Assembly (NCBI GenBank): GCA_034440635.1
Contig: JAOTON010000980.1
Coordinates: 310,001 to 374,000 of the forward strand
Direction of reading: 5' to 3'
DNA: 64,000 nucleotides
From: Lepas anatifera
Taxonomy: Eukaryota > Arthropoda > Thecostraca > Lepadidae
Below, in pieces: positions 48,048 through 58,405 of this stretch. Made by a program: the position numbers and the translations under genes. Every line of letters starts with the position of its first letter. The stretch's first letter is position 1. The notes beneath the pieces are model-generated. The model was not told the origin of the DNA. It worked only from the letters and a program-made list of their open reading frames with translations, and did not search any database.

Positions 48048-48434
48048 GAACCTTTCCATGAGCTTGTCTGGTTTGATTTGGGCATTTTAACACGCGCATT
48101 GACGGGGGTCTGAGCCACCTTCGCTTTGACGGGGGAGCGGGTACCAGCCCCCTAAGATCTCAAGGACCACGGTAAGTAGCGAAAAACGGTAAACGGCTTT
48201 GGGTAGCTCATCCACTTCTCCATCGAAAATATTTGAACCATTTTTTGTCAGGTCACATTTAAGGTCACGAGAGGTCAAAACATGCCGTCATAGGGATAAC
48301 ATGTAAATTAAGGTTTTCGGCCCTTACATCTGAACAAGTAAAGATAGAGCAAAACGACTTGAAATATATGAATCCTCTTAGCAAGCCGAATCGAATGATA
48401 TATAATTTGACCTTGCTGGGTCAAATCAAGGATT

Positions 48435-48463
48435 TGACCTGACCTGAGGTCAGGTCAGGGTCA
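48435..48463. promoter_or_regulatory. Cluster of AGGTCA nuclear-receptor half-sites
   Basis: TGACCT TGACCT-type sites followed by AGGTCA repeats: TGACCTGAGGTCA is an everted pair, flanked by further overlapping half-sites. This matches the generic recognition hexamer of nuclear receptors. Function is untested. Confidence 0.45.
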
Positions 48464-48740
48464 AATTATATAAAATGCATATCAATTGAAACGCAAAGCC
48501 AAGGTGAGTCTAATGCAGCTAAAATAAATGCTCTATCACCATCCGTTACTGAGTTATTCAGTAAAAACCATTTTTCACATGTATTTCCAATGGAGATGTA
48601 ATGCCTCGTACCTAACCTTAGGTCATCGATATACAAAATACCGGAACATATCTTAGAGAACTCGGTGGGCCCATTATGTGATATGAGTTTCAATCTGATA
48701 AGTTCACCCTGCTACGACTTATGCTATCTTAAACTTTTTT

Positions 48741-48779
48741 GAGGTCAGGTCACTTGACCTGTACTGGTGACCTGACCTT
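48741..48779. promoter_or_regulatory. Second AGGTCA half-site cluster in the same element
   Basis: AGGTCAGGTCACTTGACCTG holds overlapping direct sites and an inverted pair with 2-bp spacing, followed by GTGACCTGACCT. The equivalent cluster is found in the other family-1 copies. Confidence 0.45.
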
Positions 48780-48907
48780 AGATGACCTAACCTTAAAATT
48801 TTCACAGAAGTTGTAAAAATGACGAAGAAACGGCAGCGCTACACGTCGCCGTTGCTGTCTCCGAAAAACCCGAGGGGGCGGGTACCCCCCGTCAATGCGC
48901 GTGTTAA

Positions 48908-50980
48908 GATGTTTCAGTCGTGTGATATTCCGCTTTTTTACTTTTTACCCTTTTATTGTGTCCCAAAATTTACTGTGTTTTTCTGACGTGTCAGTGTGAA
49001 AAACCACAACATGTGTGGATCGCTGCCTGAATATATCTGATCTCATCTGATCGGAGGTTGGAAGAAAACTGACTGAAAAACTTCGGTGAGCTTTCAATGA
49101 ACAAGGACTTCATTTTCCTATTTCAATTTTCATTTAAAAGAACAAGTTTTCAAAAATAAGGGCTACCTTCGAAACAAAACCACTTTCCACCAGGACCAGG
49201 TAAAGAAGAGCAGTCTGCAAAGCATGTACACATACATACATGGTCATTAGGGTGGGGTAAAACAATATAGTTCGATGGATCGTTCCTTGATATGTTCTTA
49301 TGCTATGTATGGCCTTATGTAGCTTCGGGATGAAATAATTTGGAAAATCGGACCACGGGAACATGCGAGATGTCAGGAACGGCTTTGGGGGGAGGGGGGA
49401 GGGGGGTGGGCGAAGTAGTAAGCAATGTTTACCTAGTTTTCTATGCAGAATCAAGCGTAGCACAAAGACATTGAAATGGTAAATACGATCTATAATTAGG
49501 GTAGATCCCGGAAAATCTTAAGAAACTAGTCCTGTAAGAAAATTGTTGACACGAATTTATGTGACAGCACTACGTCTCTTAACGAGTAATTCGATTAGTC
49601 TTTGTTATTACTTCAATGTTCATGAACATCAAATTTTCATATTCAGCACCAGAAAAGGTAGGTTTTTGATTCAGCAGATGAAATCATTTAGGGCACAGAA
49701 AGGCAGGAAAAGGCTATTTTTATTTATTTATTCATTTATTTATTTTACTTCTTCAGGACAGTACACAATAGACATGTGGCTAATCACTGACTTCATAACT
49801 TATTCCATGTACAAAAGACAAGCATAATAGACACTATTAAAGATTAAGATACACTATGGTTAAAAAAATCGGCGCAAAAAAACAAACTTCTTGCAGTTCG
49901 GATCCGGCGGAATTAGTACAATTTACGAAATTGTCTGAAAAGTTCTTACTGGCTCCCGCCGATGGTTCTAAACTAAAAAAATGAAACCATGTTTCCCAGC
50001 CCTGAGAAAAACCAACCAAAACCCTACTGAATCCTGTTTTTCATACCAGAAGCCCAATTTTGTGGCATGGGGACGATGTTTTTAGTTTGAAACAAACTCC
50101 AAGAAATATATTTTTGAAAGATAATAAATTAGATATTTAGCCCCAGAATTCTTTTCAGAACCTCATATAATGCCAGAAACCGGGTGCCATTTTGATTCTG
50201 CAGCAACATATGAGTTTAAGCCTTTGTAAAAAGTTTTGGTAGACCGGATCTATCTGCAAATATTCCAGATCCAGTTGACCAAAACTTCGGGGAAATACCG
50301 AAACGTCTACACACAAAACTTCTACACACTCATTCATCTACAGGAGATAAGGTCTTTATAAAAACGCCTACAATAAAACGTCTACAACTCCAAGCATCCA
50401 CAAATAATTTTGTCTACAGATCAATAAGTCAACAAAATGCTCAACTCGTCTACAAACAAAGCGTTTACAAATTAGAAAGCTTACACCCAGGATATCAAAA
50501 CGACCACTGGTCAAAGTCATTTACAGCACTGATATTTGCTGTTGCAGATAGTAAGCAAACAGAATATTTGACATTTTTCTGCTGAAACGATTGACATATG
50601 TGACCCTGGTTGGTTGTGCATTTCTGATCCTAAGTTGGGTAACTTACGCGAGGGAGGGGTGAGGGGTAGAGCCTGCTCCTTTGGTGCCATTTGGCTGTGA
50701 TGGTGGTGGTGGTCTACCGACCGCAGGTTGTGGCGCAAGGCGTGGACAGCCGACTGTGAGTGGGTGCGTTCAACAGCCGCCTAGGCAGTATTTAAGCACA
50801 GGTGAAAAAGGGTCATGTAAATCTGAACATTTGTTTACACTGTCGTAAAGGGCCGGAGCCGTCCCTGAGGGATTTTTGTCTCTTGCATTTTAGACGTGCG
50901 CCAGAGTCAGGGACGAATAATTTCTGGGGCTTACCGACGCACCAACTGCCAGGGTCATATAGCGGCGCCAATTCTTTCGC
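48908..50980. other. Intergenic stretch with simple repeats
   Basis: A TTTA-rich microsatellite lies at about 49716-49750. A degenerate GTCTACAA/GTTTACAA motif series lies at about 50305-50480. A G-rich run is at 49384-49410. No gene is supported. Confidence 0.5.
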
Positions 50981-50984
50981 TGTT

Positions 50985-51100
50985 GGAAGAATTTCTCGGG
51001 AGCCAGATTGCTCCTTGTTCAGGGAATCCACCGGGGCATGAGCCCGGGTCGGCCTCCTGGAAAGTGAGCGTGCTAACCACTACACCACCACGCCTCCACG
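50985..51100 (-). mobile_element. tRNA-derived SINE
   Basis: On the minus strand the head reads GGCGTGGTGGTGTAGTGGTT (A box) and later GACCCGGGCTCATGCCCCGG (worn B box). It is followed by a body containing the inverse of GCTCCTTGTTCAGGGAA. The same body motif follows the tRNA-like head at 58147-58245, so the two belong to one SINE family. Confidence 0.7.
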
Positions 51101-51310
51101 CATCCTTAGGAAGGCGAGTGGGCATACAAACGATACTTTCGGGGGATAGAAATAGGTGAAACAAATGTGCTAAAAACTGGTGTTTACGAATCGTTGCAAA
51201 GGCATGCTTAGCATATAATCATTTTTCAACTAAATTAAGTTTTCCAGTCACGTTGGCATAACATTCTTATTTCCACGTTCATCCCAGCCCCCATATACAG
51301 TTAAGGGTGG
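51095..51310 (+). repeat. Left copy of a diverged duplication flanking a family-2 element
   Basis: ATCCTTAGGAAGGCGAGTGG ... TTTTCCAGTCACGTTGGCAT ... CCCCCATATACAG aligns with 52555-52765 (ATCCTTATGAAAGCGAGTGG ... ATTTCCAGTTACGTTGGAAT ... TTCCATATGCA). Confidence 0.6.
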
Positions 51311-51352
51311 AGAGAAAAAATCGAATTCGGAAATTGTTTCAATGTTCGTTCC

Positions 51353-52244
51353 TTCACAAGCGCAGTGGAAATGAGTCTGGCGTCAACGTGCAAGGGAGGA
51401 GGAGGTCCTAAAGTACCCATCCCTGATATTTCGAAAAGCAAGGGGGTTAGAAAAACGTCCGTTGGGAGGATGTGTGAGGGCGATGGTGATCTATGTACGG
51501 GAAAGTTTCATTGAGCTAGGTCAATATTTTCAAGGTCAACCGAAGTCGTAAAGGTCAAATCGGGGACGTGCTGGAGATCTATTGGGAAATGCCGTGATTA
51601 TGAGAAAAAACAGGACTACACCGAAAGCGGACTCAGGCCATGAGGGAAGGTCGCACACAATGGCCTCGGAAAATTTTTAGATCAAGGTCATTCAAGTTCA
51701 ATGACCTATGACGTAGAATATGAAATATTTCCAATAATGCACAATATAACCCGGCACTTTAGCAGCCTATGATCGGGAAATTATGGTTTTCCTTGGACGA
51801 CCTGTGATTTTGACCTTGGCTTGAGTTGCCTTAACCATGAAGTCATTGAATAACATAAGCCATACTGAATAATGTCATCTGACCAGAATACTGGGGTCAA
51901 TGACTTTGACCTGTGAAATTTGATCTTGACCTTGACCTTCATGTGGTTTGACCTTGACATACAACATGATTATATGACGCTATGACGTCACCACTCGGGC
52001 TACAGTGCAGGCGAACTGGTGCGACCGCGTGATTGCAATGGTCTCAAAATATAGATCTGACTTTGAAAGATTAGCAATAAAAAATAATCGACCTATTTTC
52101 AAAATTCTAACCAATCAACGAGCTCATCAATTTTCTCAAATGCCGCCAAGTACCGTTTTCCGGTGCCAAATGGTTGCTCGGCCACCTCGGAAAAATAGGT
52201 GAGGGGAGGGGCACTTTAGGATTCCCTCAACTGCTCGTGTCTAT
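51353..52244 (-). mobile_element. TTAA-type element, family 2, reverse orientation
   Basis: Termini TTCACAAGCGCAGTGGA and CTCAACTGCTCGTGTCTA are worn versions of the family-2 ends, with TTAA lost. The interior is the reverse of 45435-46308: half-sites at about 51520-51560, 51662-51705 and 51893-51960 read TGACCTTGACCTTCATG and similar. Confidence 0.75.
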
Positions 52245-52261
52245 GTTTTTCCTTCTGCGCG

Positions 52262-52770
52262 TGACCTTATCTAGCTCAGTGGTGAAGTAATTTTGGAAAT
52301 CGGACCACAAAAAGGTGAGCAATTTTTAGTATTTAGGCGTAGATGTTTGGGAGCTTATCAGCGTTGCAATCTTTATAGGAAATGTTTGATGCTACTGTAC
52401 GGTGGTTCAAGGCCTTGAGGTGAGAGTGTATAACGTGCACTTTGGAGCATGGGGAGCACCCCACACATATGTGCGAGGTATAAAATGGATCCAAGCTATT
52501 GGACATGTTGATGTCTGTTGCATGTGTAGCATGTACCAGGTTCAACGACGAATCCTTATGAAAGCGAGTGGGTAATGGGCACACAAGCTGAACTTTCTGG
52601 AGACAGAAATAGCCAAAACAAGGACGCTTAAGCTGGTTTTAAGGAAATGCTGGATACATCTGCCTAACATTGGATGATTTTACAACAGAAAGTTATTTCC
52701 AGTTACGTTGGAATAATATTCCTACTTCCAGGCTGGTTCCAGCTTCCATATGCATGCATAGGTTAGGCCT
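52262..52770 (+). repeat. Right copy of the flanking duplication
   Basis: Besides 52555-52765, the segment around TTTTGGAAATCGGACCACAA (52290) resembles TTTGGAAAATCGGACCACGG at about 49340. A larger repeated unit may therefore be present on both sides. Confidence 0.5.
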
Positions 52771-53997
52771 TGAGCAGCTAGATACAACCCCAAAAAGACA
52801 TAATTATTCAGAGCCAACGCACCAGACTATTTCGCGATACGTTTTTCTTCCATTGGTGACGATTCCCGGTAATGACTTCTTTCTTCCATAATAGGTTTAT
52901 TTTACACCACCAAGAAATCCACATAGTTCAGCATTGCAAGCAGACATTAGCAGTGGAGCTGATACAACACCCTAACTTTTAGACAAAATGGTACCTTGTG
53001 GACAGATTCCTATCGTTCTTTGTACCCACCATGGTAATCAGTTCGCGGGTTGCATGAATGCCTACCTTCATGCACTCGTCGCACCTGTCCAATGTCAACA
53101 TTGAAAGCGAGGTCGCGACCACCAGCTTGACAGCTGGTACACTTTGACTCTGATTTTCACACTGGCCTGTCATTCCAGTGAGCACTTGCTCTTCATCGGC
53201 TCCAATTCGTTTTTTTATTGCCTATCATTGCCTATTTTTGCGACATAGGCAAGCCGCTTAAACGTACTAAAAGACCAATACCAATATTACATATTTCGGC
53301 CATGACAACGGCTTCAAAGACCGTTGTTTTGAACCAATCTATCACCTTCGTGTCAATACAGGCGCCAAAGATACGTTTCGTGCTGAGGCAGATGCATAGC
53401 CGTATCATCACTTTTATTCCTGCATTGCCAGTATGATAGATTAGCCGTAGGTTAATATGTTGGGGAAAGCAGGGACAGTAGAATGGTTCGAAGCTGGATA
53501 GTGTAACAGCGTCATTGCGTGCAGCCAGGCAGGAACAGCATGGATTAACGTGGATTCAATCCGCACGGCGAGAAACCGCCTTCAGTGTCTGGCCCGGTGC
53601 CCAGTATCTTTAAGCACTCACGCTAATACTCCCTGTAATTGGGCAACTGTGCCTATAGCCAGTGACCCTAGTAAAAGAAAATAGAATAAAAAGATGATGC
53701 AGACGACTGTAGCAGCAGATATCGGCCTCATCTGTCAGTATTGTCCGCCAGAGGTTTCCTGGAAGACCGTGATACGCGTTTTACATTAGACATGGACGCA
53801 ATAGACGCGGACAAGTATCAATGCCGAGCCGGAGTTGTCCGTTTTCACCGACAATGGGATCAAAGGTATGTTCACAAATGGCGCAGGCCAGTGCAGAAGT
53901 CGCAGTCAAAGTATAGAACGAGCTACCGTACTGGCGACTACAGCAGCACATTCGGTGTTGAGATTTGAGAGGCAAGGCGAGTATATGAGGGCAAGCA
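52771..53997. other. Intergenic stretch, nothing recognised
   Basis: Short open frames (52979-53185 minus and 53741-53968 plus) show no recognisable domain. No repeat termini were seen. Confidence 0.35.
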
Positions 53998-54600
53998 TCA
54001 ACATGGGCAGTGGGGCGGGGGGAAGGGGGTCCTAAAGTGCCCCCACCTATTTGTCCGAGGAGGCCGGAGAATGGTTCAGTCGGAAAACGCTGCTTGGATA
54101 CCTTTGAGAAAATTCATGAGCGCTTTGTTTGTTTTGTTTTTTTACAATCGGCCAATATTTGTTTTTACTTCAGGTCTTTCAAAGTCAGACCTTTCCTTTG
54201 ATACCGTCACAATGGCGCAGTCGCACCAGTTCGTCTACACGGTACAGCGAGTGGAGACGTAATAAGGCCATGTAATCAGGATTATATAGCAAGGTCACCT
54301 CACATGAAGTTCAAGTTCAAAGGTCACAGGGCAAGGTCATACAATTATTTTTAAGATCACTGACCTCATTGTTACGGACAGACGGCATGGACGTATGTAA
54401 TGTCATCACTTCGTATTCAAGGTTACTCATTGTCAAGGGCAAGGTCATCGGTCAAGTTGAAAAGTCTTTTTTCGATGTCAAGCCCTCGGTCAAGTTGAAA
54501 AGTCTTTTTTCGATGTCAAGCCCTCGAGAGACTGTCTTCAATTGCCCCAAAATATGGCTCAAAGGAGAGATAATTGTCCATATTTTTCGAGCCTGGAATT
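53998..54600 (+). mobile_element. TTAA-type element, family 2, 3'-truncated
   Basis: It begins TCAACATGGGCAGTGGGGCG, a worn TTAACACGCGCACTGGAGGG, followed by the family segment GTCCTAAAGTGCCCCCACCT. Half-sites occur at about 54287-54365. A 38-bp exact duplication sits at 54450-54525. The 3' terminal repeat is absent. Confidence 0.7.
54450..54525 (+). repeat. Exact 38-bp tandem duplication
   Basis: GGTCAAGTTGAAAAGTCTTT through GCCCTC is present twice without differences, which indicates a recent event inside the older element. Confidence 0.95.
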
Positions 54601-55190
54601 TATTTTAGGCCATAACGTCGCAGGTAGCATACATACCGCCGTCAACATAGGTTTTGAGTGAAAACCAAATGTTTCACCAGATCTGCTAGAGATCATACTG
54701 CAAAAAATTATTAAATAATACGTAGTTTGGGGTGAAATTCTGATCTGATGCAAAACGAATACACTGTGTACTGTCTCATGGAAAGATATAATATTTTTGT
54801 ACTTATGACAGGTCTGAAGAAAATGAAATATTACTTCCTCATCATAGAGTGGAACTTAAGTCCCAGAGGTCCCACAGTGGTTTTCTTATCTACTTATTAT
54901 CTAATGCTTTCTCTACCGGGAATGGAAACATTTAGCTGCGCGAGCTAGTGCCATTTCCGATTATCGCACATTTTAGTTGACACCACAGCGCTCCGCAGCG
55001 GAGCGGGCCGTGGCACCCTGACACTGGACCTATGTTTCGATATATTACCGTTATTTGTGAAGAAACAACCTCATATCTCTATGTGTCTTCTGGCTAGTGC
55101 AGATTTTAGATATCCCAAATACAGACAGAACCCCCAAAAACACTGTCATTTTTTAGTTATGTTGGAGCATTGGATCATGAAATATAGACA
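54601..55190. other. Intergenic stretch, nothing recognised
   Basis: AT-rich, with a short GC inverted motif (GCGCTCCGCAGCGGAGCG) near 54988. Confidence 0.4.
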
Positions 55191-55194
55191 TACA

Positions 55195-55350
55195 AATAGG
55201 GGGAGTGGGGGTCTTGTGAGGCTAAGTCCCCCGAAACGTTCAAACCCCTTAAGTAGATGAATAGCCGGAGGCTTTCCGGGTGCTGGTAGGGCAAGATCCC
55301 GCCCCCTAGCCCCTTGACCCCCGAAATAAAGTCCTGGATCCGCCACTGGA
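55195..55350 (-). mobile_element. hAT-like GGATCC MITE
   Basis: The right end TCCTGGATCCGCCACTGG is the inverse of CCAGTGGCGGATCCAGGA. The left end (GGGGGAGTGGGGGT) is worn. It is of the same type as 39673-39833. Confidence 0.6.
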
Positions 55351-55509
55351 TAAATGAATTTTTATGATTGACATTTTAGTGGTATAGCGTAATATCCGGT
55401 AGGCGTTTCCATAATTGTTTCAATTCCATTCACTGGGGTGTATTGTGATCCATCATTTTAATTTCATAACATTTCTATTTGTTTGCTGCTTTTCTACGTC
55501 CGATTACGG

Positions 55510-55663
55510 ATGCGCAGACTCTCGCATCCTTGGTGGGAAGGGGCGGGGGAGCAGGTGGGAGGCTAACTTTCAGGATGCGCCATCGATCATTCAGGAGGGC
55601 GCCGAGAGTCGATCAGGGAAGGTATGTTCGTGCCCCACCTGAACCCCCTGGATCCGCCTAAGG
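55510..55663 (-). mobile_element. GGATCC-type MITE, partial
   Basis: The right end CCCCCTGGATCCGCCTAAG and interior GGGCGCCGAGAGTCGATCAG match the MITE group near 33896 in reverse. Confidence 0.6.
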
Positions 55664-56016
55664 AAGAATAAAAAGGAATAAACACTGGGAGGCATTATGA
55701 TGGTAAATAGCTTACCAGTTATACATTAATTTCCAAGTAATTTTAAATCAAAGTTCATACACAAATTGCGATAAAAATTACTACAGACGTTTTGTGCTTG
55801 AACCTAGTTTTAGATTCATGTTTGATAAAGAGCCGAGCTCGAAATATAACACTTATAAATTGACTGTATTTTTCGGTCCCAAACTAGCATGAATATTATG
55901 TAGTATTCTATCATCATACTGGCATATTATACACATACTATTCGACGCGGTTTCCTGAAAGGATTCCAAAGGTTCTGTTATAGCTTTTTTACGCCAGATT
56001 CTATGACTGAAATACC
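55664..56016. other. Intergenic stretch, nothing recognised
   Basis: AT-rich sequence with no supported feature. Confidence 0.4.
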
Positions 56017-56278
56017 TCAACACGCGCATTGGTGGGGGGCGGGTACCCACCCCCCTGGGGTTTTTTTGGAGATAGCAAAAAGGGCGGTGTGTAGCGCCGC
56101 CGTACTTGGCATACCTTTTCCCTGATAATTTTTACAACTTTTTGAATAATTTTAAGCTTAGGTCATCTCAGGTCAGGTCACCAGTAGAGGTAAAGTGACC
56201 TGACCTCAAAAAGTTTAAGACGGCATGTCAGAACAGGGTGAACTTATCCGATTGAAACTCATATCATATATTATTTAA
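56017..56278 (-). mobile_element. TTAA-type element, family 1, truncated, reverse
   Basis: TCAACACGCGCATTGGTGGG (worn TTAA) is followed by the inverted GC hairpin at 56082-56103 and the half-site cluster 56161-56213 (GTCATCTCAGGTCAGGTCAC). Homology stops at about 56278 in the segment GATTGAAACTCATATCA. Confidence 0.8.
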
Positions 56279-58080
56279 AATATGTGAGCACATATTCACA
56301 CATTCACATACCCACATATTCTGTAGGTATTTGGATATTGCAGTCTCAAATATTAAGTCTGACCCAGGTCTAATGGAATCTGAACGAAATACTGTATCGA
56401 GTTACGTAATCTACCGTGTCGAGAAAATACCGTATCTATGAAGTACCGTATCGAGTTGATAATCTGGAATTTCTGCTTTAGACGCCGTCCCGTGATAGAT
56501 GTATCTACCCAACCATGAGGTAATTGTGCTCGATATTGCAAGGCCATCGTGTGTGTCGGCTTAAAAAACCGTGCCCAAAAACCTAAAGGTGACAAAAAGC
56601 CTAGCGTTCTTTAGAGATATCCACAATGATAACAACAGCTATGGACGTTTCGACCCCAGATAAGCTGGTGGTAGATGGGGCATAGCTGGGAGACACGCTT
56701 TTCACACGATGCAGCTTCTGTTTAAATACAGACAAACATTAAGACATGATCACCGACAAATTACACTATAGCACCACCCACAGCACGCCATCCCCACTCC
56801 CGGGCACTTAGCGTCTGTCGTGTTTCAGGGCACAGCAGAACACAAGTACTGACACCACCTTCACTTCGGCGGACAGGATACAGTAACGGGACTCGGGCTG
56901 TAAGCCTGCCCTGGACCATCTACTGCGCGACCGTGGAGCTCAGATATATCTCCCATCTCCTGAGATTCAGACCTCTTCGAGTCCCCACGTCAGCTCCTCT
57001 GGCTCCCAGAAATATACTACCTTGTGCACAAGCGCAAGTGCGGGATTCCTGGCCAGTTCACGCATAGACAGCCAGTCCATGTCTTTCAACAGACCGAAAC
57101 ATGATCACTTTTTTCGACAGAAAATGATTTTTGCGGAAGAGTTTATAGTGTTTTGGAGGCGAATGTTACAAGTTTGGGTGCCATTGCCGGATAGGGTGAC
57201 GCCGCTCGGACCCGGGAGATAGCTGGGATGTAAGCAGTGTCTCGGATGCAAGAGCACTGGAATTCCGAGTGATTGACGATTTGGGGTATAAAAATGAGAG
57301 ACCAGCTGAAGACGCGGTCGGGGCTCCGTCCGAGATTGTTCCTCCATGGAGGGACCACGACCTCAGACGAGGAATGTGGCGGTAAAATAGCAATTGGCCG
57401 AAGTTCGGGAGCACTTTCTATAACAACAGATTGTGTTTTGACAGTGTTAACATGGAGTTCATTATTCCTAAACGAAGCATCAAAAGATCTTGATGTATTT
57501 TTCAAGTGATGATTGAGAGTCCGAGAGTGTGAATTTCTGTCGCTGACAGGCTCTTCGGTGTCATCTGTACTCTGGAACCCGGACTTCCTTCTCAGCATAC
57601 AGGCTCTGAGTGTTAGCAAGCAAACAGCAATGCAAATGGCGACAAAAGAACGTTGTAGTTCACCTAAGTTGTTAGGAAGATTTTTGGACGAACTTTAGAT
57701 ATACTCAGATTATGAGTTGAGAGGCCAATATTCTGGGTGTGCTGCCGAAAGTATAATGAAAATCAAGACGTACCGATTGAATAAATCTGGAGATTTTTCG
57801 AGCAAGCGAGAGTGGGTGATCACAGCAAAGTAATGACTCCAATTGAAGGTGACGGCGCCAATGCAAAGCTTGCAGCAGGCCACTGGAGCAATAATCGGCT
57901 TCTAACGGTACCACGGCACATTCAGCTGAGCACGCAAAAACGTGGCCGGATTGTAATGACACAGTTTTGTACTAAAACGAACAACGGGATCTGGCTTATA
58001 GTCTGTTATTACCTCTGTGAACTTAAAAAAAATTGTGGCTTGCGACAGACCTGATCCTTAACGACCTGAAGTTTAACGTC
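56279..58080. other. Intergenic stretch with unrecognised open frames
   Basis: Degenerate TACCGTATCGAG repeats occur at about 56388-56460. A minus-strand frame of 158 codons (57143-57619) is open but matches no domain I know, and overlapping frames are open on both strands. I do not call a gene. Confidence 0.35.
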
Positions 58081-58084
58081 CCAC

Positions 58085-58250
58085 CAAGAACAGGGACGGC
58101 CGCCCTCTCACCAGTCAGCTGCCAGCTGGCCTACGTCGGGTAAGTATTGAGCGCCGGAGCTCCTTGTTCAGGAAAGCCGCCGGACCTTGAACCCGGGTCG
58201 GCTGCGTGGCAGCCAGCCTCGCTGACCACTCCACGGCCGCGCCCCCAAAG
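58085..58250 (-). mobile_element. tRNA-derived SINE (tRNA-Gly-like head)
   Basis: On the minus strand GCGGCCGTGGAGTGGTCAGC holds the A box, GGCTGCCACGCAGCC resembles a Gly(GCC) anticodon arm, and GACCCGGGTTCAAGGTCCGG holds the B box. A body with the inverse of GCTCCTTGTTCAGGAA follows. It shares this body with 50985-51100. Confidence 0.7.
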
Positions 58251-58405
58251 AAACATGCTAGTTTGTGCTCCAAGGCTCAAGCACAAATACATAATGAGTT
58301 ATGGCGAAACTGACTGTCTACTGACACTTAGTGTCTATTTTTGGAAATAGTAAATGCAACTCCATACCCAATTTTTCATTGTTTTCAAACGGAATGCACT
58401 ATATC

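Larger units (their letters stand above)
48087..48907 (+). mobile_element. TTAA-flanked element, family 1, copy 2
   Basis: TTAACACGCGCATTGACGGG on the left and CCGTCAATGCGCGTGTTAA on the right, 821 bp. Half-sites cluster at 48435-48463 (everted and direct) and 48741-48779 (inverted and direct). The interior matches 1826-2677 closely. A short minus-strand ORF (48466-48693) has counterparts in sister copies only because the DNA is homologous. Confidence 0.9.

Noticed and set aside
48466..48693. Small protein with a NGPTEF motif seen again near 23833, 60880 and 63150
   Set aside because: It lies inside TTAA elements. Similarity follows the DNA homology, the frames end differently, and it varies in orientation relative to the element.
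57143..57619. 158-codon minus-strand gene
   Set aside because: No recognisable domain, overlapping open frames on both strands, and no splice or start evidence.
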